Below are positions 22,703 to 35,976 of a stretch of DNA of 64,000 nucleotides, in pieces. A model generated the notes under the pieces. It was not told where the DNA came from. It saw only the letters and a list, made by a program, of their open reading frames with translations, and did no database searches. Made by a program: the position numbers and the translations under genes. The DNA comes from Gigantopelta aegis (taxonomy: Eukaryota > Mollusca > Gastropoda > Neomphalida > Peltospiridae): positions 3,865,688 through 3,929,687 of the forward strand of contig NC_054701.1 of NCBI RefSeq assembly GCF_016097555.1, read 5' to 3'. Every line of letters starts with the position of its first letter. Within the stretch, counting starts at the first letter, position 1.

Positions 22703-23206
22703 GCAGCACACAGTTGTAAGGTTTTCACATACCCTGTATAAGATATTTGGTGGATTCAGCGTTGGCAGGTAATGTGATCACTAAACGCAGCACACAGTTG
22801 TAAGGTTTTCACATACCCTGTATAAGATATTTGGTGGATTCAGCGTTGGCAGGTAATGTGATCACTAAACGCAGCACACAGTTGTAAGGTTTTCACATAC
22901 CCTGTATAAGATATTTGATGTATTCAGCATTGGCAGGTAATGTGATCACTAAACGCAGAACACAGTTGTAAGGTTTTCACATACCCTGTATAAGATATTT
23001 GATGTATTCAGCATTGGCAGGTAATGTGATCACTAAACGCAGCACACAGTTGTAAGGTTTTCACATACCCTGTATAAGATATTTGATGTATTCAGCATTG
23101 GCAGGTAATGTGATCACTAAACGCAGAACACAGTTGTAAGGTTTTCACATACCCTGTATAAGATATTTGATGTATTCAGCGTTGGCATTTGATGTGATCA
23201 CTAAAC
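22703..23206. repeat. 84-bp satellite, six copies
   Basis: Exactly six 84-bp units, each starting GCAG[C/A]ACACAGTTGTAAGG and ending GTGATCACTAAAC. Units 1-2 share TTTGGTGGATTCAGCG; units 3-5 share TTTGATGTATTCAGCA. Units 4 and 6 begin GCAGAAC while 3 and 5 begin GCAGCAC, so 3-4 and 5-6 look like a duplicated dimer. The last unit diverges at its end (GCATTTGATG). Confidence 0.97.
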
Positions 23207-23737
23207 GGTGGGGTGGGTCTCGGTGGATTTACCTTGGTGATACAGGAGTAATCGATGCTGAGTGAATTTGTATGGGCCTACAAAAAAATCTTACTAAGTA
23301 TTGTACAGGTATGTTGTCTTCATTGCTTGAGAAGGGGCGAGATCCAGCTCATTGGAAATGGTAATCCCATGTCGTTCTTTGGTCGTAGGATCAAACGACC
23401 TCAGTGAACATATCCTCTCATTGGGCTTTTCCACTCAGGCAGCCATAGCCCCACAATTGGTATGCCAAATGCCATGGTATTTTAGATAAAAATTAAAACA
23501 ATGTAGTTTAAGATTGTTTTCAATGCCTTTTTGTCAGTGCTTCTGTTGTCATTCGGACAGTGTCACGCGTGTTACCGCATTTTACGTGTGTTACCACCAA
23601 CTTACTCAGATTTCAGGGACACTACGACTAATTATTCTTTATTTTAGGCTGGTACAGGTAGACTAACTTTTTATCTATTAACATACTTTAACATCAACTT
23701 GTTATCAGTGTATACTTCACAGTTTTTGAATGATAAA
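23207..23737. other. No gene seen
   Basis: Unique-looking sequence between the satellite and the SINE, including two similar phrases (GTGTTACCGCATTTTACGTG and GTGTTACCACC) near 23570-23605. Confidence 0.5.
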
Positions 23738-24060
23738 ATTTGTTTTGTTTAACGACACCTCTGAAGCACATTGATTAATTAATCATCGACTATTGGATGT
23801 CAAACATTTGGTAATTCTGACACTAAGTCATTATAGGAAACCTGCAACATTTTTCCTAAGGCAGCAAGAGATCTTTTATATGTACCATATCACAGACCAG
23901 GGATATGACAGCACATAGAACGGCCTTTGATATACCAGCCGTGGTGCACTGGCTCGAACGACAAATAGCTCAATGGGCCCACCGACGGGGATCGTTCTCA
24001 AACCGACCGTGCATCAAGCGAGTGCTTTACCACTGGGTTATGTCCAGCCCAGTTTCTGAA
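23738..24060 (-). mobile_element. Near-complete tRNA-derived SINE, family A, minus strand
   Basis: Read on the minus strand: tRNA-like head (ACCCAGTGGTAAAGCACTCG, then GGTCGGTTTGAGAACGATCC), the body GTGGGCCCATTGAGCTATTT, CAGTGCACCACGGCTGG and ATATAAAAGATCTCTTGCTG, and a tail TGACATCCAATAGTCGATG then GAGGTGTCGTTAAACAAAAC. It is about 323 bp long. The tail matches the 3' end of the LINE at 9-11 kb, the expected arrangement when a SINE borrows LINE machinery. Confidence 0.88.
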
Positions 24061-24061
24061 T

Positions 24062-24282
24062 GAAATCCATGACACTTCAAAACTGTCCGATTCCACGTCA
24101 CGTGTGTTAACGACATTCTTGGGACTTTCCTGTCCAACTTTTCGCCAATGTCTAATATGTAATAAGGGTAGCCGGTATGCTTTATTACAGAGCACACAAG
24201 AGCACCTTCGTGTATCGTACTTAATCAGAAGAGGTTGATAAAAATGTCTGAATGGCACGCGTGTTTCCGTGGAATTGCCCAT
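24062..24282 (-). pseudogene. Unrecognised minus-strand frame
   Basis: An open frame of about 70 codons next to the SINE, with CSCVLCNKAYRLPLL and HWRKVGQESPKN. Amino-acid use looks somewhat protein-like but no family comes to mind. The left end runs into the SINE, so if real it was cut by that insertion. Confidence 0.2.
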
Positions 24283-24299
24283 ATTCAGTATTGTAACGG

Positions 24300-25180
24300 T
24301 CGTTTACGTCAAGATCACAATGATACCCTAAATTAAAAACCTATAATTATGGTTGGCCATTAAAAGTATTTGTTAAATTATGCTTTCTTAGTCATAAATA
24401 TTCCATAATTGTAAATGTAATAATGTATCACCTTACTACAAATGTGACATCACTGGTTATTCCCGTGGGCCCATCAAATGGGTTCTAATACCTAGTACAA
24501 TAACGAGTACAATTAATGTGACAATGACTTTCTTGAAGCCATGTAAACATCAAGGAAATCCCCTCATCAGTATGCTGCAAAGCGGTGACAAATCATTCAA
24601 TATAAATATGTTTAGGACACAGATGATGTGCACTTCAGACCGTCAATCCAGTCTTCCATACTACACCTAAACCTGTTGAGCATTATAATTGCGCATTCAC
24701 AAAATACATAAGAATTAAATAAAATATAACGATATAAGAACATGCAAGAACTACAATTCATAAATTATATTAATAATTTTATTTTGCTAGGCAAATAAAT
24801 TACAATCATCCAAAAATATAATCACTCCGATAAATATCGTGTTACGGAAAAGCTTTAGATGTACAGAATATATTATTGTAGAATATATTTTGTCTTACTT
24901 TATCACGCGAAGTTCATAGTATAGGGCAAAGTCACTTCTCGCTTCAACTTTGAGAGAGCGAAGATTTTAATAGGAGGAAGACTGGATTTAAATAATAATA
25001 ATAATAAGATACGCCAAAAGAAGTTAACTATTAAGCCAATATTATTTTATAACTTCGACATCTTTATTTGTATGTTGAGTTTATTTACTTTGAGGAAGTG
25101 TGAATCTGAATGACAGAACCGTTATCCGTGATAATGCTTTTAAAGTAATACACAATAAAAATGAAAATAATCAATATCCA
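24300..25180. other. No gene seen
   Basis: AT-rich with a short AAT run near 24993-25004. Confidence 0.6.
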
Positions 25181-25186
25181 AACGAA

Positions 25187-25324
25187 TGTGTGTGTATGTG
25201 TATGTGTGCGTGTATATGTGTACGTGTGTGTATGTGTGCGTGCGTGTGTGTATGTGTGCGTGTGTATGTATGTGTGCGTGTGTGTCTGTGTGTGGTGTGT
25301 GTGAAGGTGTGCGTATGTGTATGC

Positions 25325-25397
<73 letters not shown>

Positions 25398-25408
25398 TAT
25401 ATAGATAT
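25187..25408. repeat. (TGTGTATG/TGTGCG)n then (TA)n microsatellite
   Basis: A GT-rich imperfect repeat at 25187-25346 followed by a TA run to about 25408. Frames crossing it are low-complexity artefacts. Confidence 0.95.
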
Positions 25409-25739
25409 ATGGTCTTCATCGTGAATAACGGCTTTGTCGGTTAGATGTGTGCAGTATCTTCCCGTTGGTCGTCAGGAAATGTTACTAATTGTATCCGCGG
25501 TACTGTGGCTTCATTTCAGTAGCATACTGACCAGGTCAGTACGGCTAACTGGGGCAGTAGATTAGTCCAACGACTTTTCGGTCAACACATTTGGTAACCG
25601 CTCAAACGACGTCACGTCATGTCGATAGAACACCAAATATGGTGAACTGACAACTTCCAACTTCTTATTAATAAACTACCAGAAAATCTTTGGACAATAC
25701 TCTTAAAATTTAGGACGTCTACCCATTACTTACCCGTTG

Positions 25740-26200
25740 AAGCTGGATGCTGGAATAACATACTTATAGATGATAGAATACTGGCGTTTGTGAAATTTGA
25801 CCGTTTTGTCTATACATCTTACCACAATGTAGCATCGTTTGTCTATCAGTAGTACATTTTGTATGGTTACATTTAAGCCTTGCCTTATTAAGTGATATTT
25901 TGCTGTTCTACATTCCTTTCCAAAACATGCTTTATTATTTAATTTTGTATGTTTTGTTGCTGATATTACCGACTGTTTTCTCAGCACTTTCCTTCATAAC
26001 ATTTGTAACCTCGTTTACTAATTTGTTAATTGCCTCATCGTTAACTGCATCCATATTTCTAGAAAGATCATCAATATCGCTTATTATTTTGGTAATTTGT
26101 TCATCATCAATATTATTACTATATCTTCTAGCTCAGCTAATGCCCAGATTTCTTTTTGTTTCTGTAACGGAGTATAACAATGGATATCTGAAAGTATAGG
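25740..26200 (-). mobile_element. LINE ORF2 fragment, segment between endonuclease and RT
   Basis: The minus strand shows an acidic helical stretch (DIDDLSRNMDAVNDEAINK, VNEVTNVMKESAES) leading to an ACFGKECRTAKYHL segment. This resembles the region where jockey/RTE-type LINEs have KPWFxxECxxAKxxYH. It is broken by several frame changes. Whether it belongs to the LINE at 26281-27345 is unknown, because that copy is a separate insertion. Confidence 0.45.
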
Positions 26201-26280
26201 ATTAAAATCGCAAATATCAAATACATTGATGTGTTTTACATGAGACACTGTTATCGTCAACTACAGATGGATTGTTACAT

Positions 26281-27345
<1,065 letters not shown>

Positions 27346-27369
27346 AACTACAGATGGATTGTTACATGT

Positions 27370-28030
27370 ACACTTACACAGTGGTTTATTGTTGCCAAAG
27401 AGACCGTTTATAATTACTAACAAGCGTGAACCGTTGTCATTTGGTCTTGTCGTGTCTTGACTGACTCTTGTCAACGGAATGCTCATATTTGGACATACCA
27501 GGGTTCGAACTTAACGGTCGCCCGATCGCACCTGGCGACTGAAAACGACGACGGGTGACACTGAAAACCCACAATAAGGTTGCCCGATGGCAACTAAAAA
27601 AAAAAAAGTTAAGCGCAGACATTGTCATACTGGTCCACTCATGTTACCAAGCAACAGTACATAATCTGTCGTGTTAATAGGTCCAACATTTTCTTGTTTT
27701 ACAGTGTAAAATGTGTGAACATTATGATAGACGTAGTTTTCAGGTGAGATATAAACTAGGCCAAAATGCAGATCGTAAACTTTCGATCGATATTACACCA
27801 AAGTAAATTTTCGATATCAAGAACCGTGATATATTTTACCCACACCATGAACCTCGCTGGGGCCTCCTCCTTTGCCTGTAACGCTATGTTCTTCATTATT
27901 ATTTAAAACTGTGGTTTAATTTTATATTTACTGCCGTTTTAAATTTGTATTTCCAAACTACTGCTACTACTAGTTCTACCAGATTATGCGCATGTCAATT
28001 ATCAAGACGAGGTGTCTTGTACCTTATTCC
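27370..28030. other. No gene seen
   Basis: Contains a GTTCGAACTTAACGG stretch at about 27501 and an A-run at 27595-27608 followed by GTTAAGCGC. It may be a small mobile repeat that I cannot name. Confidence 0.4.
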
Positions 28031-28039
28031 CCTATTCCT

Positions 28040-28400
28040 CGATATGGACAACCTCACTTTGAGGAGACATATACGCTTGAACAGGGAACAGCTTGATATA
28101 TAGATAGGCTTAATAACAGAATTTGGCTACGATGACACATTCTATTCCATCATTTAGCACATATATGCATCATGTGGCCAGACGAACACGTAAATGTACA
28201 GAATTCCAAACAATTGTTTCGCACTTTAGGTGAGGGAAACATCATTGGAGTTATCGATGGTTGTCATATTTCACTTATTCGTCCAGAAATACTAATTTCG
28301 AGTTGGTAGTGCCAATCATACTTGACAGTCTATCTACAAAGTATGCTGATTAGGGATGGATATGTATATCCAGATCACTCAAATGGTTATCCATGAAATG
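28040..28400 (+). mobile_element. PIF/Harbinger transposase remnant
   Basis: Plus strand, several frames. MDNLTLRRHIRLNREQLDI resembles the Harbinger lead-in helix. Then come a MWPDEHVNVQNSKQLF-like piece (about 28170-28210) and GNIIGVIDGCHISLIRP (about 28225-28275), which matches the first catalytic Asp block of Harbinger DDE transposases (usually GxIDGxHIxIxxP). The reading is interrupted by stops and frame changes, and the later DDE blocks are not found. Confidence 0.6.
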
Positions 28401-30200
28401 ATGATGTTAAAATAACTTAATGACAATGCACACTGATCAGTACAAATGGATAACGTGTAAACGGTTCAACATTCATTCAAGTCCACAACAACTAAGAACG
28501 AACTTCTTCCCACTCAACAAGGAACATATTTGGCAACAACGTTTCATAGCAGAAAGAATAACATTTTATATTTGAACTAAAGTTTTAACATGTAAAAATA
28601 CCTACATGAACGTTTCGTATGAATTATCACATTATATGATTCAGAACACACAACAATATATTACATGTGGATACTGTACACAGAAACATAAAACCTTGAA
28701 CACTCTTTCATGTGAAAGGACGGAATTCTTCCTAATGAAAACCAATATATATTGGTATAATTATTTCAGCAATTAATATTACATTAGCATTCATATAATT
28801 GCTGACTATATGAAATAATTACTGGTAGATTATTATTCACTGAAAGAAAATGTAATACCTAAAAGATAAACTTGATTAGGTAACAGATGGGGGTCTTAAT
28901 GTATTTATTACAAACTGCAACTTATAAGCATGCCGGTATTCGCTACACACTCGATGTTAATACCATTCAATTAGCCTTAAACCTTCGTACTATCATAAAG
29001 TTGCACACGTAGTAAATACATGTAGGTCCTGCTTGTAAGAATCAAACAACATAAATCCGCCTGCCATTTATGTATTCATTCGTTCATTCATTCCGTTTAA
29101 ATGTTGTTTTCTTATTGAATGCCAGTTGCAGTATCAGAGAGGCATCTATGTCAATTTCACAAACTGCAGAACTCCATCAAATAAGCTTGGAGACCGTGTA
29201 GACTAATAACGGCATTTTTGGTTTAAATAATATTTATTAACGTCATTTGTCGTGCAACCACCGTTTCTACTGACATAATATGATGACCGATAAAGCAGTC
29301 ATATCCTGCGACTATCAGGATATGACTTTTGACGTCATACGCATAGTTCATCGTACAATGTGGCTGAAATAACAAAAAGAATAGTTTTCTCCTTAATTTA
29401 TACGGTCTACAGGATAAAGATAATAACTTCGCAGAACCTCGCGGAATTTCCCATTCTTACCTTCAATGGATAAAGCAGATATCCGGCGTCATTAACTAGT
29501 TAGTGGACCTTTTCTATTTTGTTTTTGCACTACCAGAAACTACATATGTATAAACCTGTATGTTTTAGTTCTGAAAGCGGACCCCGAACCCCCCCCCCCC
29601 CCCCCCCCAAGCCTGCGCCCCTGTAACGTGATATCTTGCCTCTCAGAAAATGGTCGTCTTCTAGCGATTGGCATGCTTAAAGTTGGAATGGCACAAACCA
29701 TTGTTGTTAGACGTTGTGCTGTTCATTAGTGTTCGTCAGAACAGCATAGTGTCTGCGGAGATGTTATCAACGGTTAGGATTGCTACAGATCATCTGTATT
29801 TCGGGAATGTACGTGTGACGTCACGTTTGAAAAAATGCCTATATACGGCTAGTACACAATGTCATAGGAATCATTTGGAAACGACAAGTCTGACATCCCG
29901 AAATATCCCTGAATTAGGAATTAATAGAAGAACTGTGCGCAACCGGTCACGTGATTACAAAAAACTACCACGACTGTTCAGCAGTACGTTGTCCTATTAC
30001 GTCATCAACGACGCACCAATCATGGTGTAGACTTTATGTTCAGAAGTCACGACTGGTTCACCATACTTTTATCACATACATAATACATGTATGGAAACAA
30101 AAGGTTTTGATTAATTTAAATAGAATAAGTATTAGTGAGATTTTACAATCTGATTAAAATTAGCCAGTAGATCTGACAGCATTGCGTGGACTCCAATGTC
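28400..30200. other. No gene recognised
   Basis: AT-rich sequence with a hairpin at about 29292-29323 (AGTCATATCCTG, 7-nt loop, CAGGATATGACT) and poly-C at 29589-29608. The frame at 29668-30030 contains RTVRNRSRD, faintly like a Tc1 helix-turn-helix end, but nothing around it supports that. Confidence 0.5.
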
Positions 30201-30229
30201 CAGGTGACATTTCATCTATAAATAACAAT

Positions 30230-30684
30230 TTAAATATCGACCAATTACACTTCGCCTTTTATAGCGTTATTCGGGAGCATACAAATTCTAAAAATATCGG
30301 GCGAGACTATTTATGCAATAGGCGAACTTGTTGGTCTATTTTAACAGGGGAAAAAGTGCAGTAATAAACTCTGTATTGTATACTAGTATAAATAGATTTT
30401 ATGGCTATATCATCACGGGGTTTTTTTTTCGTCTTGAAACGAATTTTATATAAAATTTTACCTTGAAATTAGTCTCGGCATACTTCGTAATTCACCCGAA
30501 TCATTTCGTATACCCTCGGCATAATCCCGAATGTTTTCAAATTCTTTTCAAATCACTGGCATGATTTTGCAAGTAAGGTTTTGATTGGTCGAATGAAAGG
30601 TCAACTGGACATGTGCTCCAACGGGGTGCTGTTAGATCCACAGGTAATAATAATTAATCAGTGGAGCTAATTTTAATTAGATTG
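30230..30684 (+). mobile_element. Solo end of the Mutator-like family seen at 37-39 kb
   Basis: Matches, in opposite orientation, 37370-37740: AATTACACTTCGCCTTTTATA, GGGAGCATACAAATTCTAAA, TCACTGGCATGATTTTGCAA, and the terminal AATTTTAATTAGATTG ending near 30684. No second inverted arm was found nearby, so this is a solo or deleted copy. Confidence 0.7.
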
Positions 30685-30689
30685 TGTGA

Positions 30690-31210
30690 TTTTAATGATA
30701 CATAGGAACGTTTTTCACAGACTATAAGTCATATATCAATGAAACTTTTTTTATAGTTCCATCTATTGATGTTCATCATAGAGCATGTGAAAAGAATGTT
30801 TTTAAATTAATTATTAAACAAATGTTTTAATTAAAATACTTTTGCATTTAGCTAAACATTCAATGTCTGCGTTTAGCTACACAAACTGTAAGTCCTAGAT
30901 GGATGAAACTTGGTTTATAGTTATATTCATCACAATGCATGTCAAAATGATAAAACATTTTTAATTAAAATATATATGCTTTTTACTCAGAAACGTTTCA
31001 CGTTTAGATCCCTTTGTTCACAAACTGTAAGTTCTACATTAGTAGAGCTTAGTTTACATGTTCACCTATTGCTGTTCATTTGAATGCATGTTTAAAATAG
31101 TTTTAGCTTAACGTTAAAGTTTTACTTTTAGCTCCATTTGTCATAAAGTGAAACATGTTTTATAGTTGTTCCTATGGAAATATCAATAATATTTCCTTTA
31201 AAAAAGTATT
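30690..31210. repeat. Diverged internal repetition, AT-rich
   Basis: Three loosely similar paragraphs of about 130 bp, each with CACAAACTGTAAGT or CAGACTATAAGTC, then ATAGTT..TTCATC and ATGCATGT (starting about 30720, 30880 and 31020). This suggests an old tandem duplication. No coding potential. Confidence 0.5.
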
Positions 31211-31215
31211 CATCT

Positions 31216-33668
31216 TTAAAGGGGCATTCCTGAGTTTGCTGCAATTTGTAAGATGTTATCGACTAACAGAGACTTTTTGTCGACTGTAATTACATATGAA
31301 AGAAATTTTTCTGCATAAAATACTAGTGGCTGTATATTAAAAGTGTTTCTGGTCGTTCTAATATTTGTACTAGGTTAAATTTCATTTTATTTCCTAAACA
31401 AGATTTTTTTCGTACGTACGAAATTATTATTATTATTATTTTTTTAAATTATTATTCCCATTTTTATTGACATGATATCCACACACAGATGTATACAGTA
31501 CATATGATAAAAAGATCCGCATGAAAAAAAACCACGAAGTAGCTAAGGAGATATTTAGCTACGATCGAATATATGTGACTGACAATCAGACATACATGTA
31601 TGAAAAATTCAAAAGGAGATTAAGGACATAATAAGTATCAACAAAAGAAGAGAAGAAATACAATCTAGGTTTTAAATATATTGTGACAAATTGACCAAAA
31701 TTTGGTGAATTTATCATAGTTGCACGCGGAAAAAGCCGCTGCTTTTGTAACATAATAGTACTCGGTCGACTCTTTTTGGATCCATTTCAAACTGGGTACA
31801 TATGCATTAAAATGACTTTTAAATATTACGTGTTTTGTAACGAGTACAGTGGCATTAATGGGATCATTATTTCTAGTTTTAAAGCCAAACATTTTCTTTA
31901 TTAAATTTAATATTGCAACCCGTTTTTACATTAATCCAGTTCTGAATATCATTCCAAATTGAGTTGACTAAAGTGCATTCCCAAAATAAATGGGTAATTG
32001 TACCAAGTTCTAAATTACACAAATTACACTTCGGACAAGAAATATAACCAATTTTATATAAGAAGGTATTAACAGGAAGTATATTATGAATTATTTTAAA
32101 CTGAAACCAGAGCAATTCACTACTATCAGTACAGCATAAAGGAATTATATTTTTTTTTTTCTAATCAGAATCTAAAAAAGTACAATTGAAAATGTTTTTC
32201 CATTTTAAATTGTATGCCGATTTTGAGAATGACGAATTTAGTAAAGTATTATAGTAATGTTTACTTCCTCTAACTGTTATATTTAACTTTCTAATATTAT
32301 AGGGTAATATGGGAAACGGCAGTTTATTTTTCAATTCGACTTTACACAATTTAAAATACGGTTTTACCGCATTAATTACACCTTGATAAGTTAAAAAATT
32401 AGTATTGATATTAAAAACTAGTTTAAATTCATTATAAGTTTAAAATTTACCTCTTTCGTTAACTAAATCATTAATACATTTTATCCCTCCCTCAAACCAA
32501 TCTCTATAGAATATTGAATTTCCATTTATTTTTATGTCATTATTATTCCAGATATATTCTGACAGTATCTCTTCAAATACTGAGTTTGATTAGCATTGTT
32601 TAAGATATGTTCCCCATGCTGTTAATATTTCTTTCCAAAAATAATTATAAATATATTGAGTGTTTTCCTATTTCTTCAGAGTCAAAATCCATTATATTAG
32701 CTAAACATTTATACTCATGAATAATTAATCCCTTCCATTTAGAGTCGGTGATAACTAATCTTCTAATCCAAGCAACTTTTTGTGCTTTAATAAATTCTTT
32801 GACTATTTAACTTTAATATCACCATCTTTCATATTTTTTGACATTTGAATACGCTTAATTTTATCAGGTTTCCCATTCCATATGAAAGAAAAAAATTGTC
32901 TCTGTAGTAGTTGAATATCGTCATCTGGTGGATTAGGAAGGGCTGAAATTAGATGATTTAATTTTGGTAAAATAAGACTCTTTAATATTATATTTCTCCC
33001 TAATGGTGTTAAAGTTCTACTAGACCAAATGTTTAACAAATTCTTTATTGAGTTTAATTTATTCTTATAATTAATCTGTACCATATTTTCTAAGTTAATA
33101 TCAAATTTTATACCTAATAAATCAAACGTGTGTGTCCAATCAAATTTCCATTCTTTACATAATTTGTATCTACTCCTCTTCTTAGAACCTATCCATATTA
33201 ACTTAGTTTTCTCCACATTAACTTTAAGGCCCGAAAATCTTGCATAAATCTCCAATGCATTTAGAACTTCATAGAGGCTTTTTTCTGTTCCATCTAAAAT
33301 TACTGTTGTGTCGTCTGCAAATTGAGTTAATAAAAATTCTATATTTCCAATTGTTAAACCTTTTATATTATTTTTAGTTTTTAGCATCCTATTAAGAATC
33401 TCACCACAAATGAGAAATATATATGGATATCGGATCCCCTTGACGGCAACCTCTTCCTAACTTAAAAAAGGATGAAGCAAAACCATTATATGAAGACAAA
33501 ATCTAGTTTCGACTTCATACAAATATTAAGACGATCAGAAACACACTGAATATATAGACACTGATATTCTAAACAAGAAAATATATTTAATATGTAAGTT
33601 TAATCGTATAAATATTTTATTAGTCCAAAACATCTTATAATGCAGCAAACTCGGGAATGTCCCTTTAA
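31216..33668. mobile_element. TTAA-flanked MITE split by an L1-type LINE
   Basis: Left end TTAA + AGGGGCATTCCTGAG (31216 on) and right end CTCGGGAATGTCCCT + TTAA (to 33668) are inverted. Inner sequence matches the undisturbed copy at 36660-37005, for example GTGTTTCTGGTCGTTCTAAT against ATTAAGACGATCAGAAACAC. The LINE occupies roughly 31440-33500. TTAA target duplication and these ends fit piggyBac- or Kolobok-type MITEs. Confidence 0.8.
31440..33500 (-). mobile_element. 5'-truncated L1/Tx1-type LINE
   Basis: Minus strand. It begins inside the reverse transcriptase, with a YPYIFLICGEIL-like piece near 33420 and QFADDTTVILDGT with the active-site FADD near 33330. Then come thumb segments (LGRNIILKSLILPKLNHL; FFSFIWNGKPDKIKR), HNILPVNTFLYKIG, a Cys/His segment (CPKCNLC..THLFWEC) near 32000-32045, and a C-terminal tail ending at 31665. 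Several frame changes separate the pieces, so it is dead. The 3' end carries an AAT-rich tail (about 31426-31455). Confidence 0.8.
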
Positions 33669-33669
33669 T

Positions 33670-34090
33670 AGGGTTTTATATATATATATTAACATCTATG
33701 TATGCAAAACTATCAGTGACAGCCAATACGTTTATGGTAGCTGATACATTCAATCCCGCGGAATTCGCGTATTCCTTTATTAACTTGACATGTTTTCCAT
33801 ATTGGTTGATTTTTACACAATGTAAAGCCAATGTAAATGGGTTTAGTAAAATTGTTTTTGGAAATGCATCTCAAGCAAAAACCGTACCCGGGGCAAAAAA
33901 GGAAAGAAAGTTATAATACGGATGGACTCTCCCAGTATTGCTCACGACTCGGATAACAAGAAAATGCACAGGGCATTGAACTGACACAGTTTCTGTTATA
34001 ACATTTCTTAAAATCAGTATTTTATTCACGTGTAACGAAAGTTTAGTAAGTCACTCATATATTACGACAAACACGCACACACACGCGCAA
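33670..34090. other. No gene recognised
   Basis: A plus-strand frame at 33698-33916 is open for 72 codons but resembles nothing known to me. A short TA run lies at 33680-33689. Confidence 0.5.
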
Positions 34091-34095
34091 CATGA

Positions 34096-34097
<2 letters not shown>

Positions 34098-34178
<81 letters not shown>
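34098..34178. repeat. (GA)n microsatellite
   Basis: About 80 bp of GA dinucleotides. Confidence 0.97.
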
Positions 34179-34180
<2 letters not shown>

Positions 34181-34689
34181 TCCATATATATCTGACTGCT
34201 TTAAATGTACGTTTTGGTTTACAATGTGCACCAAATATGCTCTACTGCTCGCCAATTTGTTTCTCTGCAAATGAATTAGAATTTGTTAATAATCTGGTTA
34301 AATCAAAACAAATGAATTTTGCAAATACGTTAACGTTACTTTCCGCTATATTGATGATCTTATATCGTTCAATATTAGCAGGATATCAAATTACCTTCCA
34401 TAGATTTAACAAAATAGTTAGAAATAAACAAAACATCTGAAATGAGTATATTTCGATCCCCTGCTACTGATGGGGCAGAATATACTGACAGCCATTCGTG
34501 AGTCAATGTCATCACAGCTTTATTTATTCCAATGACCTCTGTTCCTTCTTTCTTTCTTTTTCTTCTTTTTTATTTATTTATTTATTTAAAAATAATTTGG
34601 ATGTAGTAAACCAGTCTGGAGTTGCAGTCCTCCTTTTTTTGCGCGTCAAGAAGAAGGATGCATTGTCTGGAGGGCTGTTCTCCTATAGG

Positions 34690-34915
34690 CAAGACACTAG
34701 ATATTAATGGAATTAATCACTAGTTTGTCAAATTTCCATTTGACTCTGCATTGTGCAGATATACGGTCATCCGGATTTACTAGTATTCTTATCTTAAGAA
34801 CACACCCGGACTTTACGTCGGCTCCACATATAACACATACATTAATTTCCACTTCGAGGATTCGAACCAAAGGCCTTCATTATGAGAGTCCAGTGCTCTA
34901 ACGACTGAAGTAATA
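34690..34915 (-). mobile_element. tRNA-derived SINE, family C, minus strand
   Basis: Read on the minus strand it opens with CAGTCGTTAGAGCACTGGAC, an anticodon-loop-like CTCATAA, and GGTTCGAATCCTCG, close to a real tRNA from the D arm to the T arm. A unique body follows (GTGGAGCCGACGTAAAGTCC, CAAATGGAAATTTGACAAAC). The acceptor stem does not close, so it is a SINE head and not a tRNA gene. Confidence 0.65.
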
Positions 34916-34984
34916 TGGAAATTCCCTCTACTTACTGCCAATAGGAGAACGTTATACCAACAATATTATAAACAATTATAATTT

Positions 34985-35600
34985 AAAAATAAAATTAAAC
35001 AGCCAAAGTTTAAACGTTGCAGGATTCTTGAATGTACCCTACAGCATTCGAATTTGGAAAATGTGTGTATACTTTAGTAACAGAAAACAAACTGCTTTTG
35101 AAAATAATAATTTTGAGGTAAGTGACTGTATGTCGGTCAAAACAGAAACCAGTAACAGAAAGGAAGCATATGCGTTGCAAGTTCCTGTAATATTATATTG
35201 GTAACTTAGGCAACAACACAAAATACGTAACAAAAAGCTATGAACCGATAGTTTATTGACTTGCAGGTCAAGAAATAAAACTTTAGTAGGTCATAGCAAT
35301 ATTGCCCGAACATTCCGTATTCTGGCTGTTAAGTAACGTCACAGCAGCTGAAATGATTAATATATGAGTATTTGTTTTATGCGAGTACTAGTATTAGAGT
35401 TAGGCTCAGACTCAAAATAAATAAATGAATATAAAAGAACGTTTTTGGTCACTTGTTATCGATGACATGAAAGTGGGAACATTTAAATTGTTTTGTGGTA
35501 TGCTTTTGTGAGGGTTCTTTTAATAAATTAAAATAAAGTAAAACGAATTAAGCACAGAAACAAAACAAACACGACACCTCCATATAACTTTCAAACGCAT
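34985..35600 (+). repeat. Dispersed repeat D (inverted copy at 60.16-61.26 kb)
   Basis: Shares long matches with the reverse complement of 60160-61260, for example TGTACCCTACA, AAAACAAACTGCTTTTGAAA, GTAACTTAGGCAACAACACA, CTTTAGTAGGTCATA and GGGTTCTTTTAATAAATTAA. No protein is recognised in it. It is probably a non-autonomous element; its ends are undefined. Confidence 0.7.
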
Positions 35601-35739
35601 TCGTCTGTAAAATACGTAATGATTCGTTTCCAACCCTATATCGCTGTCTGGTAGTAATGTTAATATGAAAAAAATATTATCCAGATTCGGTCGTTTTCGT
35701 TTAATTCGGGCAAAAGCTAGGCTGCTCCCTATAGAAATG

Positions 35740-35775
35740 GGAGCCCGTACGCCAGGTCAGGTCAGGTCAGGTCAT
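35740..35775. repeat. (AGGTC)n short repeat
   Basis: AGGTC repeated about four times at 35755-35774. Confidence 0.9.
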
Positions 35776-35976
35776 AGGGTTTTATGTGCACATTCAGAAC
35801 AAGTCATACGCCTATGAAACTACCCTTTTATACAAGCGGTGTATTTGAAGGTTGTATTTGCAGCCTAATATGCTCAGAAACACCAGCGTGTTGTGAAGTA
35901 ATAGATCTGTTTGAAGAGCTTTTTGGCGGGGGCAATATAAATAGGTTCATTCAAGATGATTTGATCAAGTTGTAAA

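Noticed and set aside
22703-23206. CRISPR-like array
   Set aside because: Units are contiguous 84-bp satellite copies without unique spacers, in eukaryotic DNA.
25100-25420. Cys/Val and Tyr/Ile-rich frames
   Set aside because: Translations of GT and TA microsatellites.
29668-30030. Tc1-like or host coding frame
   Set aside because: Only RTVRNRSRD faintly resembles a Tc1 segment; no catalytic blocks, no element ends and no splice signals.
34849-34911. tRNA gene on the minus strand (CAT-like anticodon)
   Set aside because: The D arm to T arm looks tRNA-like, but no acceptor stem closes and a repeat-like body follows directly, so it is a SINE head.
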